From JARBUG01 sp035628915 (GTDB lineage: Bacteria > Bacillota > Sulfobacillia > Symbiobacteriales > Symbiobacteriaceae): a stretch of DNA of 64,000 nt. Positions 43,578-52,612 of this stretch are shown here, piece after piece. How positions within the stretch are numbered: position 1 is the stretch's first letter; each line of letters begins with the position of its first letter. A model generated the notes under the pieces. It was not told the DNA's origin. It made no database searches and was given only the letters and a program-made list of their open reading frames with translations. The stretch spans positions 1 to 64,000 of the forward strand of contig DASPIW010000016.1 of NCBI GenBank assembly GCA_035628915.1. The letters are read 5' to 3'. Made by a program: the position numbers and the translations under genes.

Positions 43578-44702
43578 ATGGAAAGCTGGGTGTCGCTCCT
43601 GGCGGCAGACCCAAAGCCATGGCTGCTGGCATCGGATGAGCCGGCGGCGCGCTGGATCACGCTGACGCAGTTGCTGGGCAGATCGGCTGATGACCCTCAG
43701 GTGGTGGGCGCCCGCGCTGCGGTCCTTGAGGACCCGCTGACCCGGGAACTGATCGGGCGCCTGCCCGATTGGGAAGTCGACAATGAAGTTTCGGGCCACA
43801 GCAGCCCCAAATTCGCCCCGAATCTGCTGAATCTGCTGGCCGACATGGGGCTGCAGGGCGGCGATGATCCCCGGGTCGATGCCGTTCTGCAGCAAATGCT
43901 GAGGCACCAGGACGCGGCGGGGCGGTTTGCGGCGTATAGCCGGAGCGGACACGGCAACACGGGAAGACTGCCCGAACCCGTCTGGGGGACGACGCTGTGC
44001 GACACGCACGCCATTACGGACGTACTGGTGCGCTTCGGCTTGGGTGCCGATGAGCGAACCCGGAGCGCACTGCGGTGCATGGCGGAGGACCGGATTGCCA
44101 CGGCTCAGGGCGAGGCATGGCCCTGCATCCCTCACTCGGTCACCGGGTTCCGGGGCCCGGGGCGCAAGGCGGACTTCTGCCCCATGGTCACCGTGGAGGC
44201 ACTGCGCGCTTTCGCCTGGCTGCCCGACTCCGTGCGGCCGCCCGGCCTGCATGCGTCCGCCCGCACAGCCCTCCGGGCCTGGCGGGTAAGGTCCGAGGAG
44301 AAGCCGTATATGATGGGACACGGCTATCAGTTCAAGGTGATCAAGTGGCCGGCGTTCTGGTACAACATCTTCTGGATGCTCGATACCCTGGGGCGCTACC
44401 CGGAGCTCTGGTCGGAGCCCGGCGCCGCGCCGGAGGACAGGCAGGCCCTCGCTGAAATGTGCGCCTGTCTGATCGCCTATAATTTCAACGGCGATGGTCA
44501 GGTAGTGCCTCAGTCGTGCTACAAGGGCTTTGAGGCGTTCTCGTTCGGGCAGAAAAAACAGCCGTCGCCATTTGCAACGGCCACATTGGCGGCGGTGCTC
44601 GCCCGATTCGATGCGCTCACTGAAGAGATCCGGGCCGTAGATATACGGCGTCTGGGAAGCTCCAAAGGCGGGACGGGGGTGCCGCTTCCGCCGCGTGCGT
44701 GA
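43578..44702 (+). CDS. hypothetical protein, possible alpha/alpha-toroid fold
   Basis: 374 aa from the ATG at 43578 (GAAGAGGTG upstream). No signal peptide or membrane segment. The sequence is mainly helical with repeated units such as NLLNLLADMGLQGGDDPRVDAVLQQML followed by HQDAAGRFAAY, a pattern seen in prenyltransferase/terpene-cyclase-like alpha/alpha toroids. The DxDD or QW motifs of true squalene cyclases are not evident. There are several conserved-looking Cys and His (LCDTHAITD, FCPMVTVEAL). It lies 23 bases after the uracil-DNA glycosylase and may be cotranscribed. Function unknown. Confidence 0.6.
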   Translation: MESWVSLLAADPKPWLLASDEPAARWITLTQLLGRSADDPQVVGARAAVLEDPLTRELIGRLPDWEVDNEVSGHSSPKFAPNLLNLLADMGLQGGDDPRVDAVLQQMLRHQDAAGRFAAYSRSGHGNTGRLPEPVWGTTLCDTHAITDVLVRFGLGADERTRSALRCMAEDRIATAQGEAWPCIPHSVTGFRGPGRKADFCPMVTVEALRAFAWLPDSVRPPGLHASARTALRAWRVRSEEKPYMMGHGYQFKVIKWPAFWYNIFWMLDTLGRYPELWSEPGAAPEDRQALAEMCACLIAYNFNGDGQVVPQSCYKGFEAFSFGQKKQPSPFATATLAAVLARFDALTEEIRAVDIRRLGSSKGGTGVPLPPRA

Positions 44703-44727
44703 GCGGTGGCGTCGCAGCCGGGCAGCC

Positions 44728-45256
44728 CTACCGTCTGGCCAGAATGGCGTCCACGACGGCCCTGCCGTGCAGGCGCCCGTTTTCGATGAAGATCTTGTTC
44801 GCATCGTACCCCGCAGCGATGACGCCGACCAGGAAGAGGCCGGGGACGTTCGTCTCGATGGTCGCCTCGTCGCAGCGGGGCTTACCCGTCGCCTCGTCGA
44901 TTTCGACCCCGAGGCGGCGCAGCACCGACTGATCCGGGCTGTACCCCGTCAGGGCGAAGACGAAGTCGTTCGCCAGCTCGAGCGTCCGACCGTCGCGCAC
45001 AAGGGTCACGCTGGTCGGGTTGATCGCGAGAATGTTGGTGCCGAAGTAGGCCGGTATCGCCCCGGAATGGATCCGGTTCTCGATATCCGGGCGGACCCAG
45101 GGCTTGACGCTGGGCGAAAGCACAGCCCGGCGGTAAATGAGCGAGACCTTCACCCCGGCCCGGTACAACTGCAGTGCGGCTTCCACAGCGGAGTTCTTGC
45201 CGCCCACAACCGCCACTTTCAGGCCGTAATATGGCGACGGCTCGGTATGGGTCTGC
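44728..45256 (-). pseudogene. ypdA: ypdA-like reductase, 3' remnant
   Basis: About 170 residues match the C-terminal half of YpdA-family flavoproteins (bacilliredoxin disulfide reductases, normally ~325 aa). The NADPH motif VVGGKNSAVEAAL, SPSVKPWVRPDIENRI and the closing NVPGLFLVGVIAAG ... IENGRLHG are all present. Upstream of about EPSPYYGLK the similarity stops. The N-terminal FAD-binding half is missing and is replaced by unrelated sequence at the edge of the recombinase element. The frame can be extended to 45435, but that part is not YpdA. The breakpoint is between about 45235 and 45290. Confidence 0.85.
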
Positions 45257-45321
45257 GATGTAACACGTGCCTTTGTCTTACCGTGACTCCGTCTGGCCCG
45301 CGAATGTGTTGCGCAGAGTAC

Positions 45322-45358
45322 AATGGCACTCACTCCATCTCGGAGTGAGTGCCATTTT
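45322..45358 (+). terminator. strong hairpin near the left edge of the element
   Basis: AATGGCACTCACTCC (45322-45336) and GGAGTGAGTGCCATT (45342-45356) form a perfect 15-bp stem with a 5-base loop, followed by more T residues. It would stop rightward transcription entering the recombinase operon. Confidence 0.75.
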
Positions 45359-45410
45359 CCTTCAGAAGTCGGGGATACCAGTTTTGAAGCTGATTTCGCC
45401 CGAATCTGGA

Positions 45411-45475
45411 CTCCCCAATGTAACCGTGTCCTCACACCAGAATAACCAAGCCTGTAACGGTGTGGCCAGTTTTAG
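45411..45475. repeat. imperfect repeats upstream of the recombinase trio
   Basis: TGTAACCGTGT and TGTAACGGTGT occur about 37 bases apart as near-identical direct repeats. Inside them CACACC and GGTGTG form an inverted pair. A CCAGTTTT motif also occurs twice nearby. They could be recombinase arm-binding or regulatory sites. Confidence 0.4.
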
Positions 45476-45547
45476 CGTCAAGAAACATTTTTGAAGGATA
45501 TGCAGGGGCTCTGTGGAACACAATGGAATTAGAGTAAACTAAAGGTT

Positions 45548-47236
45548 GTGACTGCCTCGACTTACGATTTGTTGGATCGCGTCGTTTACGACCAGCTAGA
45601 CACAAAGAGGCGCCTGATGGACGCTGCGAATTACTATGCTACCCTGACGGTCAACGGCCTCCACTATGTTTACCACAGGCCCAAAGACCCGGAGATCGCT
45701 GATGACCTCATGAAAGTGGCCCTGGCGAAGCCAGACCATTCAACACATAAACTGGCCACGGCTTACCTTCTGCATCAACTCTACAGTGATCGAGCGGACA
45801 AGACAGTCTATAGCAAAGCCCAGCACCTAAAGAAGTTCTACGACTTCCTCTCCTTCTGGGACATTGACCTAGCCATCATACGTGACCCGATGACGATTTT
45901 GGTCGGATTTGTCGATTATCTACGCCTTATCCAATCGAGTGAGGTCCCAGCCGCTGACCCAAGTGATCGCAAAACGCCTTCCGATGTGGTGCTTTGGGCC
46001 GCCGTTGAGCATGTGCCCCTGCATGACGTTGCGTTGGGTGCCGTCGTGGCTGGCTCACCAGGTAAGGTCGTTCCGGTGGGCGAGGGTCCGCGCAACAAAC
46101 TCGTCGTGGTCGAGTGGGGCGAATATCCCAAGCGGTACATCGCTAGGTGCGTTCACACGGTCGTGGAGCATATGCAGTGGCTTCAGCGACACGCCCCGGA
46201 ATACGCCAATTACCCCGTGAGGTTAATTCCGATGAAGACGAGTGCATACGGTGCGGGCTCTAGTTCTTCTACATCCGGCAGCGTCTTGGTCGACAAGCCG
46301 GACATTGAGAACATCGTGCAGCATGCGGACCTGAACTATAAGCAAGGGAAGCCTATTCGCCCGGTTCGGCAAAGCCGCATGCTACCCCCGAGAAAAGCTG
46401 ACTACTTTGAGATGGCGATCACCAAGGCGCAAGATCGATTCCTGTTCTTCATCATGCGGTACTTCGGCCTACGGGCCAGCGAGGTGGCAGGGCTGAGGAT
46501 TGAGGTCAAGCCGCCTCTCGAAGGTGATGACGACGGTCTTCGCTCCCTGCCGCGTGACTTCTCGCAGTGGACGGTCCTCCGCGCCAAGCGGTTCCTCAAA
46601 GAACGGCTGGGCGGCGACATCGAACTGGTCGATGACGGGTTAGGAGACCCCGTTTGGCAGGTAGATATCTGCGAGAGCAAGACACTGGCTGGACAGCGCA
46701 AGGTACCGTTCCTCAGGGAGTGGGGCTTTCCGCAGGATAAGTTCCTGCACCTTCTCTACGATGCCATTGTCGAGCGTGAGTTCTTGATGCACGGAACGGT
46801 CGAGACAGACCACGGCCTTATGTTTGTGAGCCAGCATCACGCCCACCGGGGCACTCGCCTCACGGGCGTTGCCGTGGCCCAGAAGTTCAACGCCATAGCG
46901 GCGAGGGCGACCGAAGACGGGCGGATGCGGAAGCGGTGTGACGCCGGAGCCACGTGGTACAACTTGAAGCGAAAAGACTATTCACCACACAGCTTTCGCC
47001 ACCTATTTGCCACCGAACTTTTGGTGACTCACAAGATGGACAGTGGGCGGGTCTCGCTCCTGATGGGCCATAAGGATCGGGAGACTACCGAAACTACCTA
47101 CATACACTTCCTGCAGCGTCACTTGCTGCCCAAGGGCGGTACTGTGAAGGCGATGGCCAAGAAGTTCGGTGAAGTAGGCAGGTCACTGCGTGAAGCAGTC
47201 GCCGCAAGTAGGGGGTTGCGTTTCGAAGATGTATGA
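45548..47236 (+). CDS. tyrosine recombinase A of the trio
   Basis: 562 aa (GTG start with a poorly spaced AAAGG, so the exact start is uncertain). C-terminal phage-integrase catalytic domain: R309 in FGLRASEVAGL, H481-x-x-R484 in PHSFRHLF, H508 in LLMGHKDRE and the nucleophile Y518 in TTYIHF. All core residues are present. The ~300-residue N-terminal part contains a SAM-like DNA-binding segment (VYSKAQHLKKFYDFLSFW). It is longer than ordinary Tn554 TnpA (about 360 aa). The stop overlaps the next recombinase start by 8 bases. Confidence 0.92.
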   Translation: MTASTYDLLDRVVYDQLDTKRRLMDAANYYATLTVNGLHYVYHRPKDPEIADDLMKVALAKPDHSTHKLATAYLLHQLYSDRADKTVYSKAQHLKKFYDFLSFWDIDLAIIRDPMTILVGFVDYLRLIQSSEVPAADPSDRKTPSDVVLWAAVEHVPLHDVALGAVVAGSPGKVVPVGEGPRNKLVVVEWGEYPKRYIARCVHTVVEHMQWLQRHAPEYANYPVRLIPMKTSAYGAGSSSSTSGSVLVDKPDIENIVQHADLNYKQGKPIRPVRQSRMLPPRKADYFEMAITKAQDRFLFFIMRYFGLRASEVAGLRIEVKPPLEGDDDGLRSLPRDFSQWTVLRAKRFLKERLGGDIELVDDGLGDPVWQVDICESKTLAGQRKVPFLREWGFPQDKFLHLLYDAIVEREFLMHGTVETDHGLMFVSQHHAHRGTRLTGVAVAQKFNAIAARATEDGRMRKRCDAGATWYNLKRKDYSPHSFRHLFATELLVTHKMDSGRVSLLMGHKDRETTETTYIHFLQRHLLPKGGTVKAMAKKFGEVGRSLREAVAASRGLRFEDV

Positions 47237-49340
47237 GTGGATGTCCAAGGAGAAGTTCGCAGCAGAGTATCGTGAGGTCTACCCGAAAGCGTTCAGAAAG
47301 GACGGAAAGGCAGGGGAAAATTGGTACATTGTCAAGAAAGCTGTGAGACAATTTCTAGAGGTCTATAAGACTCCGACCGACTGGCTTGTTGCTCCCGTGG
47401 ACGAGAGAGTGAGATTTTCCCAAGCCAACCCTTACATCGCGGCGTGGGCCTTCACAAGCAGAATCTGCGCTGGACTCGATACAGCCGCCGAGCAGCGACG
47501 TGAGTCGGTTCGCCAGTATATCGTGAAGGTGCGCGAATACTCCAGGAACAAGACAGTGATTCGGTTCGCTCTTCACTACGGCTACATAACACAGGCTGAA
47601 CTAGACTGCATGACACAGATTCGAAAAAGCAATCTGCACACTCCCCTTGCAACGCATACTCTGGTCCGGGCCAAGCCGTTTAGGGAGTTCGGCCCTGCCG
47701 AGTTTTCGGAGGCACCCTTATTCTCGGTCCAAGGATACACCAAGCGAACCCTGGAAGCTCTCCACTTGCGCCTGTCACACGCCGGGCAGACCGGTTATCG
47801 AGTTGTGCGGCCCAGGAAGAATTGCTCGCGTCCAAGTGTTGTGCATCTCTATAACCATGCCGTGCTGGGGCGGTTTGCCCCTGACTACTTGTCCTGGATT
47901 GACGGGGCCAGTAGAAGCATCGTAGATCAGAACTTGTGTGCCCTCTCAGTGTTGGCGGAATACGTCGACGCTGCCGGGCTGCCCGACTTGGCTGCATTTG
48001 ACTACCATCACTTCGTAGAGTTAACGGACTGGTACTTTAAGCCCAAGGGTCCAGGCACCGAGGACGATCGGCTAAGTTCAAAGACGGTTGCTGCCCGTCT
48101 ATCACAGTTGAAGCGATTCTTTCGCTGGGGGCAAGGGAAGGCGGGTTTTCCGGCAACACTGGCTTTTCCCGAAGAAGAATGGCGATCGATAAATAAGCAG
48201 AGTGTTGAGGCACCGCGAAAGAACGAGGGGCGGGCCTTCACGCAACTTGAGGTAGCCCAGCAACTGGCCGATACAGTGTACCAGTACCGGCCTCTGACCG
48301 AGACCGAGAAACTGTGCCGCTGGTATTGCATGCTCCAAATGTCGACAATGCCGCGCATGACATACGTCTTGAACCTGAAAGCCGGGCGCTGCCTTGCCCC
48401 GCTCAAGAACTCGCCCGAAGACGACCCTGCGTGGGGGATATACGCCTCATATGAGGATAAGGCCGGCCACGCGTGGGGCAATTGGCCCGTCCTTGACGAA
48501 CGGGGGGTTGAAGCAGTTCGTGCGGCAGAGGCCAGGATAGATGCCCTCGCTTTGAAGCCGATCCCGTCCCAGTACCCAGACGAAGAACCCTACGTCCACC
48601 TTTTTCAGATAGACAACGAAAGTACTCTGAGTCAGGATTCAGTTCGGGATTTTTGGGCCAAGATGAAAACCTTGATCAAGGCGAGAAAGCCCGATGGAAG
48701 CCTCGTGGACGGATCGCCCCATTCCTACCGTTCTTACCTTTCGGCCCACATCATGGCTGAGACAGGTAATCTTGCCACGCTGCAGACCGCTGGCGGGTGG
48801 CGGAACGAGGTACAGCTTCGTATGTACCTACGAAGCAACCTCGCCAAGAACGCCTTGCTTTTTTCCTTCGTCCGCAAGTATGAGCAAGGTGACTTCACAG
48901 GCCATTTTTTCGTTCGTCTAGTGGAGCTCCTGTCCTCAGACGAGGTTCCCGAGGACGAAGTGCTGCGGGCGCTGACTACAGGGATTACAGCGGACGACTT
49001 CATCCGCAAGTACGGCTTACCCGCCCCTACTGGCGCCGGCAAGTGCATGTCGCAGTTCGCCTGCGAGATTAACTATGCCTGTTGGGGCTGCCCGCATTTT
49101 CTCCTCAGTCGAGACGACGTAAATGACGCGATTCGCACTATGGCGAGTCGCATTCGTGAGGTGATGCGCATGAAGAGCAATAGCACGAATTTCGACTGGA
49201 ACAGCCCGGTTGTGCTCGTGCAAACCAAAGTGATCAGCCTGATTACTCAGCACCTTATCGCCCTGGGGCTAACCACAGAACAGATTGACCTCGGAGTGAC
49301 CCGGTACGTCTATCATGCCGGGCAGGAGGTGATTGGGTAG
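47229..49340 (+). CDS. tyrosine recombinase B of the trio
   Basis: 703 aa from the ATG at 47229, overlapping gene A by 8 bases. The catalytic domain is divergent. H498-x-x-R501 (PHSYRSYL) is clear, GGW replaces the second His region, and a following Tyr lies in LRMYLRSN. A candidate first Arg lies in STMPRMTYVL. The C-terminus carries a Cys cluster, C-x6-C-x5-C-x2-C (from KCMSQFAC to GCPHF), likely a zinc-binding module. Comparable in size to Tn554 TnpB (630 aa). It ends in TAGTG, sharing one base with gene C. Confidence 0.88.
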   Translation: MYEWMSKEKFAAEYREVYPKAFRKDGKAGENWYIVKKAVRQFLEVYKTPTDWLVAPVDERVRFSQANPYIAAWAFTSRICAGLDTAAEQRRESVRQYIVKVREYSRNKTVIRFALHYGYITQAELDCMTQIRKSNLHTPLATHTLVRAKPFREFGPAEFSEAPLFSVQGYTKRTLEALHLRLSHAGQTGYRVVRPRKNCSRPSVVHLYNHAVLGRFAPDYLSWIDGASRSIVDQNLCALSVLAEYVDAAGLPDLAAFDYHHFVELTDWYFKPKGPGTEDDRLSSKTVAARLSQLKRFFRWGQGKAGFPATLAFPEEEWRSINKQSVEAPRKNEGRAFTQLEVAQQLADTVYQYRPLTETEKLCRWYCMLQMSTMPRMTYVLNLKAGRCLAPLKNSPEDDPAWGIYASYEDKAGHAWGNWPVLDERGVEAVRAAEARIDALALKPIPSQYPDEEPYVHLFQIDNESTLSQDSVRDFWAKMKTLIKARKPDGSLVDGSPHSYRSYLSAHIMAETGNLATLQTAGGWRNEVQLRMYLRSNLAKNALLFSFVRKYEQGDFTGHFFVRLVELLSSDEVPEDEVLRALTTGITADDFIRKYGLPAPTGAGKCMSQFACEINYACWGCPHFLLSRDDVNDAIRTMASRIREVMRMKSNSTNFDWNSPVVLVQTKVISLITQHLIALGLTTEQIDLGVTRYVYHAGQEVIG

Positions 49341-51766
49341 TGTCTCTTCCCCACTCAATTCAACCCCTGTCTACAACTCAAAACCCAACGGAGTGCTCCT
49401 ATGTCGGTGGGGTACGATTGGGCGGTGCAGATCATTTTACCGAGGCTGAGTATGAGCTGTTGCCACCAAATAGCGAGTGGAAGTACACAAAGGTGGCTCG
49501 CTGCTACACACTGGCCGAACTGGCCGATGGCACCAAGCTCTTGGAGTTCGAGCAGCTGGACAGCATCCACGAGAGCACATGCTGTGCGCGGTATGTCCAC
49601 CTCCTCGCTTACTACCAGCGACTTCAGCTCCCCTTGGATACATCTTTGCAGCTCCGATTGCAGTCAAGGTACTACCCGATTGCGGAAACGCCAAACTTCC
49701 TGGCTCTCGAAGCCTTGTTTGACCGACACTATGATCTCCTCTTCCCACTCAAAAAGGGGAAGGTTTCGCACCGCGAGCGCCTTCTGCACCGCATGAAGCA
49801 TGTTGCGCTGTACCTCTGGCTTGCAGGCTATGGTATACTGCCAGGTTTCGCGATCCGAACAGTCGATGAACACTCGCTGCGAGTTGTCTCACAGGCTAGA
49901 GCCGGGGGCAATCCCTTTGTCGTATCCGTGCACGTCCTCTGGGACATGCTCCTGAAAGATGAGCAATCGCCCGTAAGAGAACCGTGGAGACAACCGGTTG
50001 GAGGCAAGACCTTCTTTGAGATTGAGGAAGAGAATTGGAAGTCGGTTCTTAATGCCTACCCCGACAGCCAAGTGATTGCCAGCCTGCATACATACGTGTT
50101 CAGTGAGGCCAGAGGGCGTTGCGAAGGGAAGATAAGTCGCCTGTATGTGAACGAGAACGGTACGGAAATCCGAGAAAGGCTTGGAAAGATTAAGCCACGT
50201 TCTTGGTACGCCCAGTCCAGGCTACTTCGTCAACTTGCCCCTGCTGTGGCCAAGTACAGTGTGGAAGAGCTCCTTGTCCAAGAGCGGCTTGTTCATGCCC
50301 TCGCCGACCTGAGGGCGCAATCGGAAATGAGTACGAGAAACTTCAACTACATTAAGTGGCACGCTGCCACGTGGGCCGATTGGTACTCGAAGACGCAGCA
50401 GCGACTGGAGGGACTTGTTCTTCACCGCGCAATCCCGCCCACCTTGAGGCGTTCCACCAAGCACCACGCCAAACAGCTCGATTTGAACGCTGCGGGTATT
50501 CTGATTGGCGAGCTTCTACACATGAGCATGAACCTGATTGAAGAAAACGACCTTCTTCAGTACCGCTGTCGCCGCGCCTGCCTAATCATGCTCTCGACAG
50601 GTGCACGAGTGAGTCAGACTCTGTGCCTAAAGCAAGACGCATTGACGCAGGACGGCGATGAGTGGAGACTTTACTTCCACGCGAACAAGACTGACAAGGA
50701 GTATGTTGCCTGGGCAGATGAGGAGTTGCGCGGTTGGTTTGCTGATCTTCTGCAGTTCGCACCCCCTAACCCGATCTTAATTCCAAGGGATAAGGACAAC
50801 GGGGGGACCGCAGGTGACGATCTGGAGGCCTTACGAGTTTTTGCCAGCAATCGCAACGACGGCCCGATGAGCGCTGATAGCGTCAGGCAATTCCTCATCA
50901 GACTCCAAGCCAAAATCTGGCCAACCCAACACCCAAACGGCGAGTTCTTTTCCGCACACGATCTGCGGCGGCTTCAGGCTCAGTTCATGGTCCTAGCGGG
51001 ATACGCTCCCGAGATGATCAAGGCAAAGTTACATCACGACAATCTGACCTCAACCCTGACCTATATGGGCAAGAATCCCGACGCAGTAAAAGACTTCGCC
51101 ATGCTCTTCAAAAAGGGCGTCTACAAGAACGTAAGTGCTGACCCAGGTTCAAGCGGAATCGCTGTGGATGCGGTGGTCGCGCAGGTGCAATCTATGACCC
51201 CCAATAAGCAGACGGAAGAGCACGTCATCAGGCTGTTGGACAGGGTCTTCACGGAAACGAAGGAGATGGTGATATCCTCAACCGATCGGGGCGAGTTCAC
51301 GCCATCTACCCCCGTCGCCACTGGTAACCCGTTGCACACGCATAACTGCCATGCGCCGGCCCGATACAATTGTGGCGCCACGGTTTCGCACTGTTTTGCC
51401 TGCGGCGACTACACGCCGGACCGGGACAGGCTGGAAGATCACACGGCGTTGGTTTTCCGAGCCATGATCGGGGTGATTCACAACGAGGCGCTGGCGGAAC
51501 ACCACAAACTGAAAGGCGAACGCATAGCGGTTTACAAGCGGACCGATACGGAGCGGAAGCTGATTGATGGAGCGAAGAGCGGAAAATCCGGTGTCTTCTA
51601 CCACACCTTCGGACGCGGCTATGGTATGGCGGAAAAGGAGCGAGAAACACTCCGTAAACGCATGTGGACCCTGGCCGAGAAGTGGTACAAGAAGAACGGC
51701 AAACTGTCTGAGCAGCCGACCATGACGCAGGCGGAAGCTCTGCTTTTCCTGGCAACCAGTCTGTGA
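49340..51766 (+). CDS. tyrosine recombinase C of the trio
   Basis: 808 aa; GTG at 49340 with a perfect AGGAGGTGA upstream that lies inside gene B. Catalytic pattern: Arg in STGARVSQTLCL, H540-x-x-R543 in AHDLRRLQ, His in KLHHDNLTSTLTY and the following Tyr. The C-terminal region has a Cys/His module (CHAPARYNC ... HCFACGDY) and a helical, basic tail. This is very large for a tyrosine recombinase. The module may contact DNA or a partner. It is followed by a TTG-started small gene 11 bases later. Confidence 0.9.
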   Translation: MSLPHSIQPLSTTQNPTECSYVGGVRLGGADHFTEAEYELLPPNSEWKYTKVARCYTLAELADGTKLLEFEQLDSIHESTCCARYVHLLAYYQRLQLPLDTSLQLRLQSRYYPIAETPNFLALEALFDRHYDLLFPLKKGKVSHRERLLHRMKHVALYLWLAGYGILPGFAIRTVDEHSLRVVSQARAGGNPFVVSVHVLWDMLLKDEQSPVREPWRQPVGGKTFFEIEEENWKSVLNAYPDSQVIASLHTYVFSEARGRCEGKISRLYVNENGTEIRERLGKIKPRSWYAQSRLLRQLAPAVAKYSVEELLVQERLVHALADLRAQSEMSTRNFNYIKWHAATWADWYSKTQQRLEGLVLHRAIPPTLRRSTKHHAKQLDLNAAGILIGELLHMSMNLIEENDLLQYRCRRACLIMLSTGARVSQTLCLKQDALTQDGDEWRLYFHANKTDKEYVAWADEELRGWFADLLQFAPPNPILIPRDKDNGGTAGDDLEALRVFASNRNDGPMSADSVRQFLIRLQAKIWPTQHPNGEFFSAHDLRRLQAQFMVLAGYAPEMIKAKLHHDNLTSTLTYMGKNPDAVKDFAMLFKKGVYKNVSADPGSSGIAVDAVVAQVQSMTPNKQTEEHVIRLLDRVFTETKEMVISSTDRGEFTPSTPVATGNPLHTHNCHAPARYNCGATVSHCFACGDYTPDRDRLEDHTALVFRAMIGVIHNEALAEHHKLKGERIAVYKRTDTERKLIDGAKSGKSGVFYHTFGRGYGMAEKERETLRKRMWTLAEKWYKKNGKLSEQPTMTQAEALLFLATSL

Positions 51767-51777
51767 GGTGATCTCCT

Positions 51778-52260
51778 TTGGGCCAGAAACCAAAGTTTGA
51801 CCTGAGCCTCCTTAAGGAAGAGGCTGCCCAGGTGAAGCGGCGAATCCTGGAGCGGGTGAAGAAGGGCGAAGTAGAGCCAAAGGCGCTGATCAAGACTGAC
51901 TGCCTGGCTCTGTTCCTATCTCGACCACGGCTAGGCCTGCAGTCTACTCGCCCACTATACGATAAGGACAAGGATGATCCGCAACAGCCGGGTCCAAGAC
52001 AGAAGTACCTGGACAAGTGGTTTGCGGGAGTGCTCGTTGACGCTCAGAAAGAGTGGGAGAAAATCATACCTCCGGACCGGCAAGAGGAACCGACCGCAGT
52101 GCGAGGAGTTGTCCTCAAAGAGTTGCACGAACTCCGTGCGAAGGCGGAGGTCCAGGCACGCACGATCCAGGAGTACAGAAAGGCCCTTGATGTCCTGAGG
52201 GCCGAGAATCAAGAGCTGTCCGTTCAGGTATTGAGCAAGCGCAGACTCCCGGCAGGGTAG
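51778..52260 (+). CDS. small coiled-coil protein of the recombinase operon
   Basis: 160 aa from a TTG at 51778 (GAGGTGA upstream). Highly charged. The N-terminal half is basic with FDLSLLKEEAAQVKRRILERVKKGE. The C-terminal 50 residues form a coiled coil (ELHELRAKAEVQARTIQEY ... VLRAENQELS). No catalytic motif. In Tn554-type elements a small third protein (TnpC) modulates the recombinases, and this may be an analogue. The family is not recognised. Confidence 0.75.
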   Translation: MGQKPKFDLSLLKEEAAQVKRRILERVKKGEVEPKALIKTDCLALFLSRPRLGLQSTRPLYDKDKDDPQQPGPRQKYLDKWFAGVLVDAQKEWEKIIPPDRQEEPTAVRGVVLKELHELRAKAEVQARTIQEYRKALDVLRAENQELSVQVLSKRRLPAG

Positions 52261-52285
52261 AGCCCATCGAAAGCGAGGCAAGGAT

Positions 52286-52612
52286 ATGGCGAAGGGAAGG
52301 ATGTCCCCGGAAGTAATCTGCGCCGCCGTGCAGGAGCACCTGGCCCGTGCAGAGGTAACGGGCGAGAGGCTGAACGGCACGTTGCTTGCGCGGCGGATCG
52401 GGTGCGGGCGGACAGTACTCTATACGAATCCTGAGATCCGCGGCTTGTTGCTGTCGGCCGGGATTATCGACGATATTCCTTCCCAACAAGCCAACGAAAC
52501 AGCGAGAGAATCGACCCCATACGATACTAAGGAGCAATCGGCGGCGGAGCGGCGGCTGCGGAAGGCCGAAGACAGGGCGAATCGTTTGGAATTGCTACTA
52601 GAAGTCAGGTGA
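52286..52612 (+). pseudogene. TnpC-like gene truncated by IS insertion
   Basis: 108 residues remain. The N-terminal part contains a helix-turn-helix-like segment (LLARRIGCGRTVLYTNPEIRGLL). A charged coiled coil begins near AAERRLRKAEDRANRLELLL, as in Tn554 TnpC and related proteins. The last three codons and the stop lie inside the IS terminal repeat (IS begins at 52602), so the original C-terminus is missing. Part of the protein could still be made. Confidence 0.75.
52598..52601 (+). repeat. CTAG at left IS junction
   Basis: CTAG here and at 54122-54125 flank the IS. It is either a 4-base target duplication or the outermost part of the terminal repeats. Confidence 0.6.

Larger units (their letters stand above)
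45257..52601 (+). mobile_element. recombinase-trio mobile element (right end lost)
   Basis: It holds three long tyrosine recombinases in overlapping order plus two small proteins, a layout related to Tn554-type (tnpA-tnpB-tnpC) and recombinase-in-trio elements but with much larger proteins. Base composition is visibly lower in GC than the flanks. It directly abuts a truncated ypdA on the left. On the right an IS1182-like element interrupts its last gene. No antibiotic-resistance or other cargo gene is present. Exact ends were not found, so the left boundary is approximate. Confidence 0.75.
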
